A stretch of 64,000 bases of DNA from Chromatiaceae bacterium (GTDB lineage Bacteria; Pseudomonadota; Gammaproteobacteria; Chromatiales; Chromatiaceae), in the NCBI GenBank assembly GCA_024235415.1, contig JACKML010000008.1, positions 97,711 to 161,710 on the forward strand, given 5' to 3'. The translations under genes and the position numbers were made by a program. A model generated the notes under the pieces. That model worked only from the letters and a program-made list of their open reading frames with translations. It did no database searches and was not told the DNA's origin. Within the stretch, counting starts at the first letter, position 1. Each line of letters begins with the position of its first letter. Positions 23,624 through 32,016 of the stretch are shown here, in pieces.

Positions 23624-24409
23624 TTACCTGCCAAATACCGTCTTCAACAGGTCCGTCGAGCGGGCCAGCGGGTTCTGCCGGATCGCCTTCTCTTCGGCGG
23701 CCAGCTTGAGGAACAGCCCGTCCAGCGCCTTGTCCGCCACATAACTGTCGAGGTCAAGCGAGTCCGTCTTGACAAGACCGCCCAGGCTACCCAGACCGCC
23801 CATGCCACCAATCGCACCGTCCGCCTGGGTCTTGAGCGACTTGTACGCGGCCGTCGCACCGGCACTGTCGGTAGCGCGCGAGACGATCGGCAGAACCGCC
23901 TTGCGCATTGAGCCGCCGGCACGCTTGCGCAGGAACTGCGTGGCGGCATCGTCTCCACCACCGAGGATGCCGCGTACGTCATCGAGTGTCATGTTGCTCA
24001 CCGTGTCCTTGACGATTTCCAGCGTCTCGGGGATCGCCTCTTCGGCCGCACGGTTCATCGTGGTCTCCAGGGCATCGACGTATTCGCCCTGTCCGGCGGC
24101 GCGCAGCCCCTTGGCCGCACTGCCCAGCACACCGGGCAGCGGGATGCGCACACTGGCATCGTTGAGGAATCCGCCGTTACGCCCCAGCACGCCGACGGCG
24201 CGTTCGGCGCCCACGCTCAACGCCTCTTTCAACCCGGCATTGATCTGGCTGTCGCTCAGCGACCCACCTGCCCGGCCCGCGGTCGTGGCACTCGGGCTGT
24301 TGAGCAGGCCACCGGCCGACTTCATCAGATCGTCGAAACCTGCGTGCGCGATACCGGCAACGACGACCGATGCGGCCAACAGGCCGCTGGAGAAACGATT
24401 CGATTTCAT
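23624..24409 (-). CDS. DUF4197 domain protein, exported
   Basis: A 261-residue protein with a signal peptide (MKSNRFSSGLLAASVVVAGIAHA) and a helical mature part. The recognisable DUF4197 features are LSDSQINAGLKEALSVGAERAV, near residue 50, then FLNDASVRIPLPGVL and the conserved ending KLAAEEKAIRQNP. No enzyme activity is known for this family. A glycine-rich stretch (GGMGGLGSLGGL) near residue 205 is an insertion or linker. It lies upstream of the AsmA gene and might share its message. Its role is not known; a periplasmic or envelope location is expected from the signal peptide. Confidence 0.88.
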   Translation of the reverse strand: MKSNRFSSGLLAASVVVAGIAHAGFDDLMKSAGGLLNSPSATTAGRAGGSLSDSQINAGLKEALSVGAERAVGVLGRNGGFLNDASVRIPLPGVLGSAAKGLRAAGQGEYVDALETTMNRAAEEAIPETLEIVKDTVSNMTLDDVRGILGGGDDAATQFLRKRAGGSMRKAVLPIVSRATDSAGATAAYKSLKTQADGAIGGMGGLGSLGGLVKTDSLDLDSYVADKALDGLFLKLAAEEKAIRQNPLARSTDLLKTVFGR

Positions 24410-24514
24410 GATGCACCACCCGTAGAGATAACCTCAGGCGGCATTGGTAACACGAATCCGTGTGGCCGACCAACTTTGACGGCCGACCGTGGATGCGGTG
24501 AACAAAGGGGCTGA

Positions 24515-24919
24515 TCAGGCGGTATCGCGCTGCCCGTGCAGGCGCACAATCAGCTCAGCTTCACTCTCACTCAGTTCGAGCTCCTGCACCAGCCGATGCG
24601 CGCCGGCACCCTGCTGCACCAGACGGATGGCGTGGCCGTAGGGCTGTTCGTCGACCTGCTGGATCTCGTAGGTCTCCTGGCGTTCGGAGAGGACCTTTTC
24701 ACGCTGCGCCAACTGGCGCATCCGCCGGTCGACGCCGACCGCGCCCGCTGTCAGCCCGCTGATGCTCTGACGCACCATCTCGAGTTGCTGCTGCAGACCG
24801 GCGCTGTGGTCACGCGCCTCGCGCAGGCGGCGGTTGAGTATCGCGATCGCAACCCACGCCACCAGCGCAAGCACGGTCGCCGTCAGGGCCGCCAACAGTG
24901 AGAGATCGAGGTCAGACAT
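24515..24919 (-). CDS. DUF2802 domain protein at the end of the chemotaxis operon
   Basis: A 134-residue protein with one N-terminal membrane helix (LSLLAALTATVLALVAWVAIAI), a coiled coil (residues 28-85) and a C-terminal helix-turn-helix-like part (HRLVQELELSESEAELIVRL). This is the DUF2802 arrangement seen at the end of polar-flagellum chemotaxis operons in Pseudomonas, Vibrio and relatives. ATG at 24919 overlaps the stop of the small upstream gene (ATGTCTGA), so the two are translationally coupled. The function is unknown; its place suggests a link with flagella or chemosensory arrays. Confidence 0.88.
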   Translation of the reverse strand: MSDLDLSLLAALTATVLALVAWVAIAILNRRLREARDHSAGLQQQLEMVRQSISGLTAGAVGVDRRMRQLAQREKVLSERQETYEIQQVDEQPYGHAIRLVQQGAGAHRLVQELELSESEAELIVRLHGQRDTA

Positions 24920-25088
24920 ATTCGTCCACCTGGTGTGGCTGATCGTCGTCCGGGCGCTGTTCGTCGCGCTTTTGCCGGTCGGATTTCTCCGGCGGCCGAC
25001 GCGGGCGCTTGCGCCGACCCGCATCACGCGCGCGGTTCAGCGGCGAGATGCTGCCGATATTGCCCGGTTGTTTGATCTCGTCTGCCAT
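24912..25088 (-). CDS. Small 58-residue protein between cheW and the DUF2802 gene
   Basis: A short open frame that starts MADEIKQPGNIGSISPLN and ends HQVDEYV. It has no signal or membrane segment. The middle is very basic (RRKRPRRPPEKSDRQKR) and the end acidic. Its stop overlaps the start of the DUF2802 gene by eight bases and it begins about 10 bp after cheW ends, so both its spacing and its coupling are those of a real gene. Composition is biased and it is probably disordered. No family is recognised. Confidence 0.65.
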   Translation of the reverse strand: MADEIKQPGNIGSISPLNRARDAGRRKRPRRPPEKSDRQKRDEQRPDDDQPHQVDEYV

Positions 25089-25098
25089 CGCCGCGGTG

Positions 25099-25581
25099 TC
25101 AGAATACGGCCATCTCTGACCATTCTTCGTCGGTCAGGAGCTTGTTCAGATCGACGACGATCAGCAGATCCTCGTCGCGGCTGGCGACACCCTGGATATA
25201 GCGTGAGCTCTCGTCATTGCCAATATTGGGTGCCGAATCGATCTCCGACTGGCGCAGCTCCACCACCTCGGCGACGCTGTCCACCAGGATCCCGACGACC
25301 TGCTGATCGGATTCAATGATCACGATCCGACTGGCATCGTCACGTTCGGTGGTCGGCAGTCCGAAGCGGGTACGCGTGTCGATGACAGTCACGACGTTGC
25401 CGCGCAGGTTGATGATCCCCAGTACATAACCGGGGGCACCGGGCACCGGTGCGATCTCGCTGACCCGCAGCACCTCCTGCACCTGCATCACGTTGATGCC
25501 ATACGACTCATCCTTCAACCGGAAGGTCACCAGCTGGATGACCGGGTCGCTCGCTGCGCTCTCTGCCGCCGATTTGTTCAT
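25099..25581 (-). CDS. cheW: Chemotaxis coupling protein CheW
   Basis: A 160-residue adaptor that links chemoreceptors to CheA. A short Ser/Ala-rich N-terminus is followed by the CheW fold: LVTFRLKDESYGINVMQVQE, then PGAPGYVLGIINLRGNVVTV, IDTRTRFGLP and a C-terminal VDSVAEVVELRQSEI. The conserved arginine and glycine in NLRGNVV are present. It lies in the minus-strand chemotaxis operon, 77 bp after the second CheW-like gene (ParP-like). This one has the size of an ordinary CheW, so it is taken as the signalling adaptor. Confidence 0.95.
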   Translation of the reverse strand: MNKSAAESAASDPVIQLVTFRLKDESYGINVMQVQEVLRVSEIAPVPGAPGYVLGIINLRGNVVTVIDTRTRFGLPTTERDDASRIVIIESDQQVVGILVDSVAEVVELRQSEIDSAPNIGNDESSRYIQGVASRDEDLLIVVDLNKLLTDEEWSEMAVF

Positions 25582-25657
25582 CTTTCCATCTCCGCTTGCG
25601 CCGTCGGCGAGATGTCAAAACATCGCCACCGAGCACCGTTTAAGAAAATTGCTTGCA

Positions 25658-26281
25658 CTATCCGTGCCTAATTCCGTTTGCGACCACGTCCGGATCGAGC
25701 AGCACGCACATCTGTGCCACCAGCAACCCAAGCAGCCAGGCGCGCTGCTGTCGCCTCCTGCTCCAACGCATATCGTCTTTGCCGACCAGCACAGCATCCT
25801 CGATGCCATCGCAAACCAGCGCCTGCCCCCCATCGCCGAACACCAGCATGTAACGTGCACTTTCACACTGCGCCGCCACGCCGATCAGCACCCCGAGATC
25901 CGCCAGGACCACGGTCCTGCCCCTGTAACGCACCACGCCACGCTGCCATCGAGGCTGCGCCGGCAACGCCGTGACCCTGTCCGGCAGCAGTGCGACGCTG
26001 TGCAGCAACACCATGGGCATCGCGAAACGGAATTCGCCGATGCGAAACTGCAGGACGCGAAAACCGGCCGCTGCCTGTGCCCAGACCGGGACTGCGGTCT
26101 CCAACGCGGGCTCGCCGGGGTCTTGTCCGGTTAACGGCTGAATGTCAGGCGGGTTGAGTGGCACCACGCCGGCATCGGCCGGTGTGAACTCAGGCACCTC
26201 CGCGAGCAGGGATGCCAGCAGGCTGCCCAGCGCCGCGTCATGTCGTGCCAGGCGTGTCGGCCGGGTGGCAGTGACGGTCAT
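25658..26281 (-). CDS. parP: CheW-domain protein, ParP-like
   Basis: A 207-residue protein whose C-terminal 140 residues are a CheW-like domain (FRVLQFRIGEFRFAMPMVLLH, then WQRGVVRYRGRTVVLADLG). The first 65 residues are a separate low-complexity or disordered segment. In Vibrio the equivalent gene, between parC and cheW, encodes ParP, which ties CheA into polar arrays and stops its removal from the pole. The gene order here is the same. ATG at 26281 overlaps the parC stop (ATGA), showing coupling. The name is assigned from order and domain; the role is inferred. Confidence 0.75.
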   Translation of the reverse strand: MTVTATRPTRLARHDAALGSLLASLLAEVPEFTPADAGVVPLNPPDIQPLTGQDPGEPALETAVPVWAQAAAGFRVLQFRIGEFRFAMPMVLLHSVALLPDRVTALPAQPRWQRGVVRYRGRTVVLADLGVLIGVAAQCESARYMLVFGDGGQALVCDGIEDAVLVGKDDMRWSRRRQQRAWLLGLLVAQMCVLLDPDVVANGIRHG

Positions 26282-27075
26282 CCGGCCGCCTCGCGCGGTA
26301 CGGCCGGCTGGCGCTGAACCAGCTCCTCGAGCAGCCGCGCATAGGCCTCTACGCCGCGCGCACGTGGGTCGAAGATCGCCGGTGGCAGGCCGACGCGGCT
26401 GGCCTCGCGAAAGCGTGTGTCGATCGGAATCAGGCCGTCCCACAACTGCGCGGCAAAATCACGCTGCAACACTGCCAGGCTGTCACGCGATGCGCGGGTC
26501 CGCTGGTCGTAGAACGTCGGCACGACTACGACCTCGAGCGGGGTCGGTCGCGCCCTGGTCACCATCTTCAGGGTGTGTTGAAGGCGTTCAAGTCCCTTGA
26601 TCGCCAGGAACTCGGTCTGCACCGGTGCGATCAGGCACTCACAGGCCGCCAGCGCATTGATCAGCAGCACACCCAGGATGGGTGGGCAGTCGATCAGCAC
26701 ATAGTCGAAACGCGTGCTGAGCCGCTCCAGGGCACGCTTGAGTACCAGTCCCATACCTTCCATGCGCCCGGACTGGCGGTCCAGGGTCGCCAGCGCGATC
26801 GCCGCCGGTATCAGGCTCAGGCCCTCGGTGCCCGTATCCACCAGCAGCGACGCCGGATCGAGATCACGCTTCTCGGCTACGGCCTCGAACAGGCTGTAGC
26901 TGCTGCGCTCCAGTGAATCGGGATCGAGACGGAAGTAACTGGTCAGCGAGCCATGCGGATCGACGTCCACCATCAGGGTGCGAAACCCCCATGCCGCCAG
27001 CAGGCCGCCCAGGGCAACGGTCGTCGTGGTCTTGCCGACGCCGCCTTTCTGGTTGGCAACCGTCCAGATCCTCAT
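26278..27075 (-). CDS. parC: ParA/MinD-type ATPase, ParC-like
   Basis: A 265-residue P-loop ATPase. Deviant Walker A is NQKGGVGKTTTTVAL, Walker A-prime MVDVDPHGSLTSYF, and Walker B DYVLIDCPPILGVLLINAL. In polarly flagellated gammaproteobacteria a ParA-like ATPase lies between motD and the cheW genes; in Vibrio it is ParC, which positions chemotaxis arrays at the pole together with ParP. ATG 27075 overlaps the motD stop (ATGA). Proteins of the same class segregate DNA, but no parB gene or centromere-like repeats are nearby, so array positioning is the better reading. Confidence 0.82.
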   Translation of the reverse strand: MRIWTVANQKGGVGKTTTTVALGGLLAAWGFRTLMVDVDPHGSLTSYFRLDPDSLERSSYSLFEAVAEKRDLDPASLLVDTGTEGLSLIPAAIALATLDRQSGRMEGMGLVLKRALERLSTRFDYVLIDCPPILGVLLINALAACECLIAPVQTEFLAIKGLERLQHTLKMVTRARPTPLEVVVVPTFYDQRTRASRDSLAVLQRDFAAQLWDGLIPIDTRFREASRVGLPPAIFDPRARGVEAYARLLEELVQRQPAVPREAAG

Positions 27076-27953
27076 TGTTGCTCCACTGCCGGCCCCTCGG
27101 CCCAAGGCACTTCGTGGTCGATCACCGGTTCGGCCTCGCGCTGCCCGGTAAGGACCACAACGGTGACACGGCGATTGGCGGCGCGGCCCTTTTCGTCCAC
27201 GTTCTCCGCAATCGGACGATGTTCACCCAGGCCTACCGCAGACATACGCCAGGGCTCGATGCCCGAACGCGCCAAAAAATGCACGACGCTGGCGGCGCGT
27301 GCCGCGGACAGTTCCCAGTTGGACGGGAATGTCGCCGTGGCGATCGGGATGTTGTCGGTGTGCCCCTCCACCTGCAGGTGACTGGGCAGTCGCGCCAGGG
27401 TCTGCGCCAGTTCACGCAACGGTTGCAGCGAATCGGGCGACAGGCGTGCCTCTCCCGAGCCGAAGAGCATCCGCTCTTTCATCTCGATCTCGATGCGACC
27501 CTTGCTCTGGTTGATCGTCAGCAGATCGGCATCGACATACTGTTGCAGAGACACCGCCAGCTCGTCGGCAATACGCATGTCCGTGCCATCGCGGCTGAAG
27601 CGACCACCGCTGCCCTTGTGCACACTGTCTTCGCGCGCATCGACGCTGGCCGGCGCAGGCGGCGCCGCACCTCCGGCATCGAGATTCGACTGCCTGGGTG
27701 CCAGCGGCCCCTGCGGCAGCGCCAGGATATCGCGCGGCGGCTCACCGACCTGGATCGGCTTTTCACTGCGTGGTTCCACCGAGAACACCGTGCTGAGAGT
27801 CTCGGACAGCACACGGTACTTGCCCTCGTTTACCGAAGACACGGCATACATCACGACGAAAAAAGCGAACAGCAAGGTGATGAAGTCCGCATAAGACACC
27901 AGCCAGCGTTCGTGGTTCTCGTGTTCCTCCGGTGGCTTTTTCCGTCGTGCCAT
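27072..27953 (-). CDS. motD: Flagellar motor stator protein MotD
   Basis: A 293-residue MotB-family stator subunit. Residues 20-45 are the single membrane helix (WLVSYADFITLLFAFFVVMY), with the proton-relevant aspartate D22 in SYADF. A plug-like and linker region follows, then an OmpA-type peptidoglycan-binding domain (VEGHTDNIPI, SAARAASVVHFLARSGI and LGEHRPIA). The MotC/MotD pair is the second stator set of Pseudomonas and relatives and works with the flagellar motor. It is transcribed just after motC. Confidence 0.93.
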   Translation of the reverse strand: MARRKKPPEEHENHERWLVSYADFITLLFAFFVVMYAVSSVNEGKYRVLSETLSTVFSVEPRSEKPIQVGEPPRDILALPQGPLAPRQSNLDAGGAAPPAPASVDAREDSVHKGSGGRFSRDGTDMRIADELAVSLQQYVDADLLTINQSKGRIEIEMKERMLFGSGEARLSPDSLQPLRELAQTLARLPSHLQVEGHTDNIPIATATFPSNWELSAARAASVVHFLARSGIEPWRMSAVGLGEHRPIAENVDEKGRAANRRVTVVVLTGQREAEPVIDHEVPWAEGPAVEQQ

Positions 27954-27961
27954 GCGTCACC

Positions 27962-28702
27962 TCAACGCAGGAAACCCTGCAGACGTGTCTCGATCTGGCG
28001 CGGATTCTCGCCTTCCGAGATCGCCACCAGGCCCTCGATCACCAGTTCGCGATAGTGGCTCTCCTGCAGTACGTATGCCTTGAGCTTGTTCGCCATCGGC
28101 AACAGAAAGAGGTTGGCGAGACCGACACCGTAGATGGTCGCGACGAACGCGGTCGCGATGCCGCTGCCCAGCTTCGACGGGTCGGACAGGTTCTGCATCA
28201 CGTGAATCAGTCCCATCACGGCACCGATGATCCCGATCGTTGGCGAATACCCCCCCATCGCGTCCAGCACCTTGCTGGCCTGCAGGTCGAAACGCTCGCG
28301 GCTGTCCAGTTCGACCTCGAGCGTATGACGGATCTCGTCGGGCTCGTTGCCGTCGACCAGCAACTGCATCCCCTTGCGCACGAACAGGTCTGGCTCGAAC
28401 TCGACTGCCTTCTCCAGACCAAGCAGGCCCTCCTTGCGCGCGATCTTGCTCCATTCCACGAGCTTGACGATGGATTCGTCGAGGCCATGCTTCGGCGGAA
28501 CGAACACCATGCCGAGCATACGCATCGTACGCAGGAACACCCGTAGCGGCGTCTGCAGCAGGACCGCACCGATGCTGCCACCGAGCACGATCACCATCGC
28601 CGGCCCGTTGGCCAGCGTGTCCAGGTGTCCACCCTCGAGCCAGTTGCCGCCGAGTATCGCGGCAAACGCGATGATGACCCCGATGAAGCTCAGCAGATCC
28701 AT
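27962..28702 (-). CDS. motC: Flagellar motor stator protein MotC
   Basis: A 246-residue MotA-type stator subunit, with about four membrane helices. Two are clear at the N-terminus (LSFIGVIIAFAAILGG, and the helix around GPAMVIVLGGSIGAVLL) and two near residues 150-200 (SPTIGIIGAVMGLIHVM, IYGVGLANLFLLPMANKL). The large loop between helices 2 and 3 is charged, as needed to contact FliG. The ending SEGENPRQIETRLQGFL is typical of MotA proteins. It ends eight bases before motD. The ion used (H+ or Na+) cannot be decided. Confidence 0.93.
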   Translation of the reverse strand: MDLLSFIGVIIAFAAILGGNWLEGGHLDTLANGPAMVIVLGGSIGAVLLQTPLRVFLRTMRMLGMVFVPPKHGLDESIVKLVEWSKIARKEGLLGLEKAVEFEPDLFVRKGMQLLVDGNEPDEIRHTLEVELDSRERFDLQASKVLDAMGGYSPTIGIIGAVMGLIHVMQNLSDPSKLGSGIATAFVATIYGVGLANLFLLPMANKLKAYVLQESHYRELVIEGLVAISEGENPRQIETRLQGFLR

Positions 28703-28706
28703 CGGC

Positions 28707-29780
28707 CTACGCCAGCCCGCTCAGTGCCGCACCGATCTCGTCGAGCGGCAGTACACGATCTGAATGCCCAGCGCGGGCGACTGAATACGGCATGCCGTAG
28801 ACCACCGACGATGCCTGATCCTGACTCCACACGGTCGAGCCGTGTTCCTTGAGCAAGCGTGCACCCTCGGTTCCGTCGGCGCCCATCCCGGTGAGCACCA
28901 CCGCATGCACAGCGTCGTGCAATGCGCGGGCGGCCGAACCGAACGTGATATCAACGCTGGGTTTGTACAGCTGAGCCGCGTCGGAGGTCATTTTCACGCA
29001 CAGGCGGCCACGCCTGGCATCGACCAGGGTCTGCAGCCCGCCCGGCGCAATAAGGGCGCGCCCCGGCAGCAGTTCGTCTCCATCCACCGCATGCTTCACC
29101 GTCATTGAACAGATCGAATCCAGGCGCTCTGCGAAGGTGGCGGTGAACTCGGCGGGCATGTGTACCGCAACCAACACCGGATAAGGAAAATTTGCGGGCA
29201 ACGCCGCCAGTACGCGCTGGATGGCAACCGGACCGCCGGTCGAGGCCCCTATCACCACCAGCCGCAGTGCCGAGTTCCGGCGCTCACTCGGGCGCACCGC
29301 GGGCGACGGTGTGACGCGTGGCGGCGGGGTCGGTGCTGGTTCTGGCGCTGGTGCGCTGGCAGGCGGCCGGTGGGTACGTTTGCGCCTGGCGATATTGATT
29401 ACGCGCTGGCTGAGGCTCTCGCCCCCACCTTTGCTCGCGTGGCCGTCGATTCCGCCCTGCTTGGCGAGAAAGTCCACTGCCCCCGCCTCCAGTGCATCCA
29501 GCGTGGCCTTGGCCCCCTCGCGGGTGAGCGCGGAAAACATCACGATGTCGGTAGGATGGTCGCGCATGATCTCCCTGACGGCGCTGATACCGTCCATGAC
29601 CGGCATCGCTACATCCATGGTGATCAGATCGGGGCGCAGGGAGCCTGCGAGGCGCACAGCCTCAGCACCGTTGGCCGCCTCTCCGGCCACCTGGATTTCG
29701 CCGGTGCGCTCAAGTTCCTGTCTGATCCGATTGCGGAAGAACGAGGAGTCATCGACGATCAGGACCCGGACTTTTTCCAC
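28707..29780 (-). CDS. cheB: Chemotaxis response regulator / protein-glutamate methylesterase CheB
   Basis: A 357-residue enzyme. An N-terminal receiver domain (VLIVDDSSFFRNRI, phospho-acceptor D56 in LITMDVAMPVMDG) controls a C-terminal methylesterase that removes methyl groups from chemoreceptors. The catalytic triad of CheB is visible: the serine in VIGASTGGPVAI, histidine in VAVHMPAEF and aspartate in GMGADGTEGA. The proline-rich linker between residues 145 and 170 (APAPEPAPTPPP) is normal for the family. It is followed after four bases by motC. CheR, its opposing enzyme, is not in the window. Confidence 0.95.
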   Translation of the reverse strand: MEKVRVLIVDDSSFFRNRIRQELERTGEIQVAGEAANGAEAVRLAGSLRPDLITMDVAMPVMDGISAVREIMRDHPTDIVMFSALTREGAKATLDALEAGAVDFLAKQGGIDGHASKGGGESLSQRVINIARRKRTHRPPASAPAPEPAPTPPPRVTPSPAVRPSERRNSALRLVVIGASTGGPVAIQRVLAALPANFPYPVLVAVHMPAEFTATFAERLDSICSMTVKHAVDGDELLPGRALIAPGGLQTLVDARRGRLCVKMTSDAAQLYKPSVDITFGSAARALHDAVHAVVLTGMGADGTEGARLLKEHGSTVWSQDQASSVVYGMPYSVARAGHSDRVLPLDEIGAALSGLA

Positions 29781-29832
29781 TATCTGCTATCCAGGACTAC
29801 GCTGACCTCGTCCTGCCTCCCTTGCAAAGCAA

Positions 29833-32013
29833 TCAGTGGCGACGCGCGTATTTGCGCATCAGTCCTGGCACATCGAGAATCAGGGCGATTTTGCCGTCGC
29901 CGGTTATCGTCGCACCGGCCATACCCTGCAGACCCTGCAACAGGGCGCCGAGGGGCTTTATCACCACTTCCTCCTGTCCAACCAGGAGATCCACGACCAA
30001 ACCGACCTGGACACCCCCGACATTGACCACCACGACGTGACCCTGCGGGCGGTCCTGCCCGCTCGCATAGGCGTTGTCCCGGACAAGCCAGTTACGCAGA
30101 TAAAACAGCGGCAATGCACGGTCCCTGACCCGGATCGTCAGTTGGCCGTCCACGGTATTCGTGCGCGAAAGGTCGAGGTTGAATATCTCAACCACGCTGG
30201 CCAGCGGCAGTGCAAACGGCTGCTGACCCAGAACCACCATCAACGTCGGCAGGATCGCCAGCGTCAGTGGCAGCTTGATCGTGATCTTGCTGCCCTTGCC
30301 CTTGACCGAATCGATCTCGACCATGCCGTTCATCTGCGCGATGCGCGTCTTGACCACGTCCATGCCGACACCACGGCCGGACACGTCGGAGATCTCGGTC
30401 TTGGTCGAGAAGCCGGGATGAAAAATCAGGTTGTAGCAGTCCTTCTCTTCGAGGCGCGCCGCCGCATCCTCGTCCATCATGCCCTTTTCTACCGCCTTGC
30501 GACGCAACACCTCGGCGTCCATTCCCTTGCCATCGTCTTCGATCGACAACAGGATGTGGTCACCCTCCTGCGCAGCCGACAATACGACCGTACCCTGCCG
30601 CGACTTGCCGGCCTTCTCCCGATCTTCCGGTGACTCGATGCCATGATCGACGGCGTTGCGCACCAGGTGGACCAGCGGATCGGCCAACGCCTCGACCAGG
30701 TTCTTGTCGAGGTCGGTCTCTTCACCGTGCAGCACAAGGTCTACTTCTTTCTTGAGGTTGCGCGCGAGATCGCGCACCACGCGCGGGAATCGCCCGAACA
30801 CCTTCTTGACCGGTTGCATACGTGTCTTCATCACCGACAGCTGCAAGTCGGCGGTGACAACGTCGAGGTTTCCCACGGCGTTCGCCAGTTCCTCGTCGGC
30901 CATGGTCGCCTTCAACGTTGCCAGGCGATTACGCACCAGCACGAGTTCGCCGACCATGTTCATGATGTCATCCAGGCGCTGGGTATCGACCCGCACCGTG
31001 GTCTCGACCGTCGGTGTCTTGGCCCCACTGCGTGCATTGTCTGGCGATTTTTCGGCCGCCTTTGCCGGTGCCGGGGGTGCCGCGGGTTTCGCCGCGGCGG
31101 CCTTCGCCACCGGTTTGGCCGCAGCCTTCGCCGGAGCGGCTGCCGCGGGCTTGGACACAGCAGCAGGTGGCTCAGCTTTTTTCGGTGCCGGCGCCACGGG
31201 CGCCTTGGCGGCGGCCGGCGCCCCCTTGTGCTGGCCCTTGCCATGCAACTCGTCGAGCAGGGCCTCGAATTCGTCCTCGGTGATCTCTTCGCCGGACTTG
31301 GCAGCAGGCGTCTGCACCCCTGCCGATGGCACCCCGGCATGCTGCCCCTTGCCATGCAACTGGTCGAGCAGCGCCTCAAATTCGTCGTCGGTGATGTCGT
31401 CACCGGATGACACTGCGGCCGGCGCCTGCGGCGCTGCCGTGGGAGCACCACCGTGCTTGCCCTTGCCATGCAGGTCATCGAGAAGGGCTTCGAATTCGTC
31501 TTCGCTTATCTCGTCTCCACCCGACGCTTCCGGAGTCGCCTCTTCCTCGACCGGGGGCGGCTCACTGCTTGCCTCCGGCTCACTGGCCGCTACCGCCACG
31601 GGCTCGGCTTCGGCGCTACCGTCGTCCGGCTGCGTCAGACTGTCGAGTCTGTGCAGCAGCTCCGGATCCGCGGGTTCCGGCATCTCACCTTCGCGCAGGC
31701 TGTCCATGCAGCCATTGACGACATCCAGCGCCTGCAGGATGGCGTCCATCAGGTGAGGAGTGACAGAACGCTGGCCCTGACGCAGGACGTTGAACACGTC
31801 CTCGGCACGGTGGCAGGTCTCAACCAGCGGCGTGACACCGAGAAATCCTGCGCCGCCCTTGACCGTATGGAAGCCGCGGAATATCGCATTGAGAAGATCG
31901 CTGTCGTCCGGACGTTGCTCCAGATCGACCAACTGCTCACCGAGCAGTTCGACTATTTCCGAGGCCTCGACCAGGAAGTCCTGGAGGATCTCGTCATCGG
32001 CATCGATACTCAT
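29833..32013 (-). CDS. cheA: Chemotaxis histidine kinase CheA
   Basis: A 726-residue kinase. The N-terminal phosphotransfer domain has H49 in FRGFHTVKGGAGF. The dimerisation, ATPase (NAVDHGIESPEDR, then SGRGVGMDVVKTRI) and CheW-like domains fill the C-terminal 370 residues. Between residues 165 and 345 there is no obvious CheY-binding P2 domain. Instead there are three spaced copies of a motif like DEFEALLDELHGKGQH with G/A/P linkers, then a long Ala/Pro/Lys-rich stretch. In Vibrio, a linker region of CheA (LID) binds ParP and ParC for polar placement; these repeats may serve the same purpose. It is one base-step from cheZ upstream and 52 bp before cheB. Confidence 0.95.
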   Translation of the reverse strand: MSIDADDEILQDFLVEASEIVELLGEQLVDLEQRPDDSDLLNAIFRGFHTVKGGAGFLGVTPLVETCHRAEDVFNVLRQGQRSVTPHLMDAILQALDVVNGCMDSLREGEMPEPADPELLHRLDSLTQPDDGSAEAEPVAVAASEPEASSEPPPVEEEATPEASGGDEISEDEFEALLDDLHGKGKHGGAPTAAPQAPAAVSSGDDITDDEFEALLDQLHGKGQHAGVPSAGVQTPAAKSGEEITEDEFEALLDELHGKGQHKGAPAAAKAPVAPAPKKAEPPAAVSKPAAAAPAKAAAKPVAKAAAAKPAAPPAPAKAAEKSPDNARSGAKTPTVETTVRVDTQRLDDIMNMVGELVLVRNRLATLKATMADEELANAVGNLDVVTADLQLSVMKTRMQPVKKVFGRFPRVVRDLARNLKKEVDLVLHGEETDLDKNLVEALADPLVHLVRNAVDHGIESPEDREKAGKSRQGTVVLSAAQEGDHILLSIEDDGKGMDAEVLRRKAVEKGMMDEDAAARLEEKDCYNLIFHPGFSTKTEISDVSGRGVGMDVVKTRIAQMNGMVEIDSVKGKGSKITIKLPLTLAILPTLMVVLGQQPFALPLASVVEIFNLDLSRTNTVDGQLTIRVRDRALPLFYLRNWLVRDNAYASGQDRPQGHVVVVNVGGVQVGLVVDLLVGQEEVVIKPLGALLQGLQGMAGATITGDGKIALILDVPGLMRKYARRH
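30980..31530 (-). repeat. Three-fold repeat and Ala/Pro/Lys-rich linker inside cheA
   Basis: Three copies of about 54-60 codons each end in an acidic helix and LHGKG: DEFEALLDDLHGKGKHGGAP, DEFEALLDQLHGKGQHAG and DEFEALLDELHGKGQHKG. They lie near 31510-31450, 31410-31330 and 31290-31210. The DNA copies are similar but not identical, so this is an old duplication kept by selection rather than a fresh slip. A low-complexity Ala/Pro/Lys segment follows to about 31000. Confidence 0.8.
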
Positions 32014-32016
32014 GGT

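Noticed and set aside
21878..23911. 677-codon open frame opposite the AsmA gene
   Set aside because: Same reason: a shadow of a GC-rich gene with no ribosome site or family similarity.
26278..27075. Chromosome-partition ParA
   Set aside because: No parB or parS-like repeats; the operon position between motD and cheW genes fits the array-positioning ParC.
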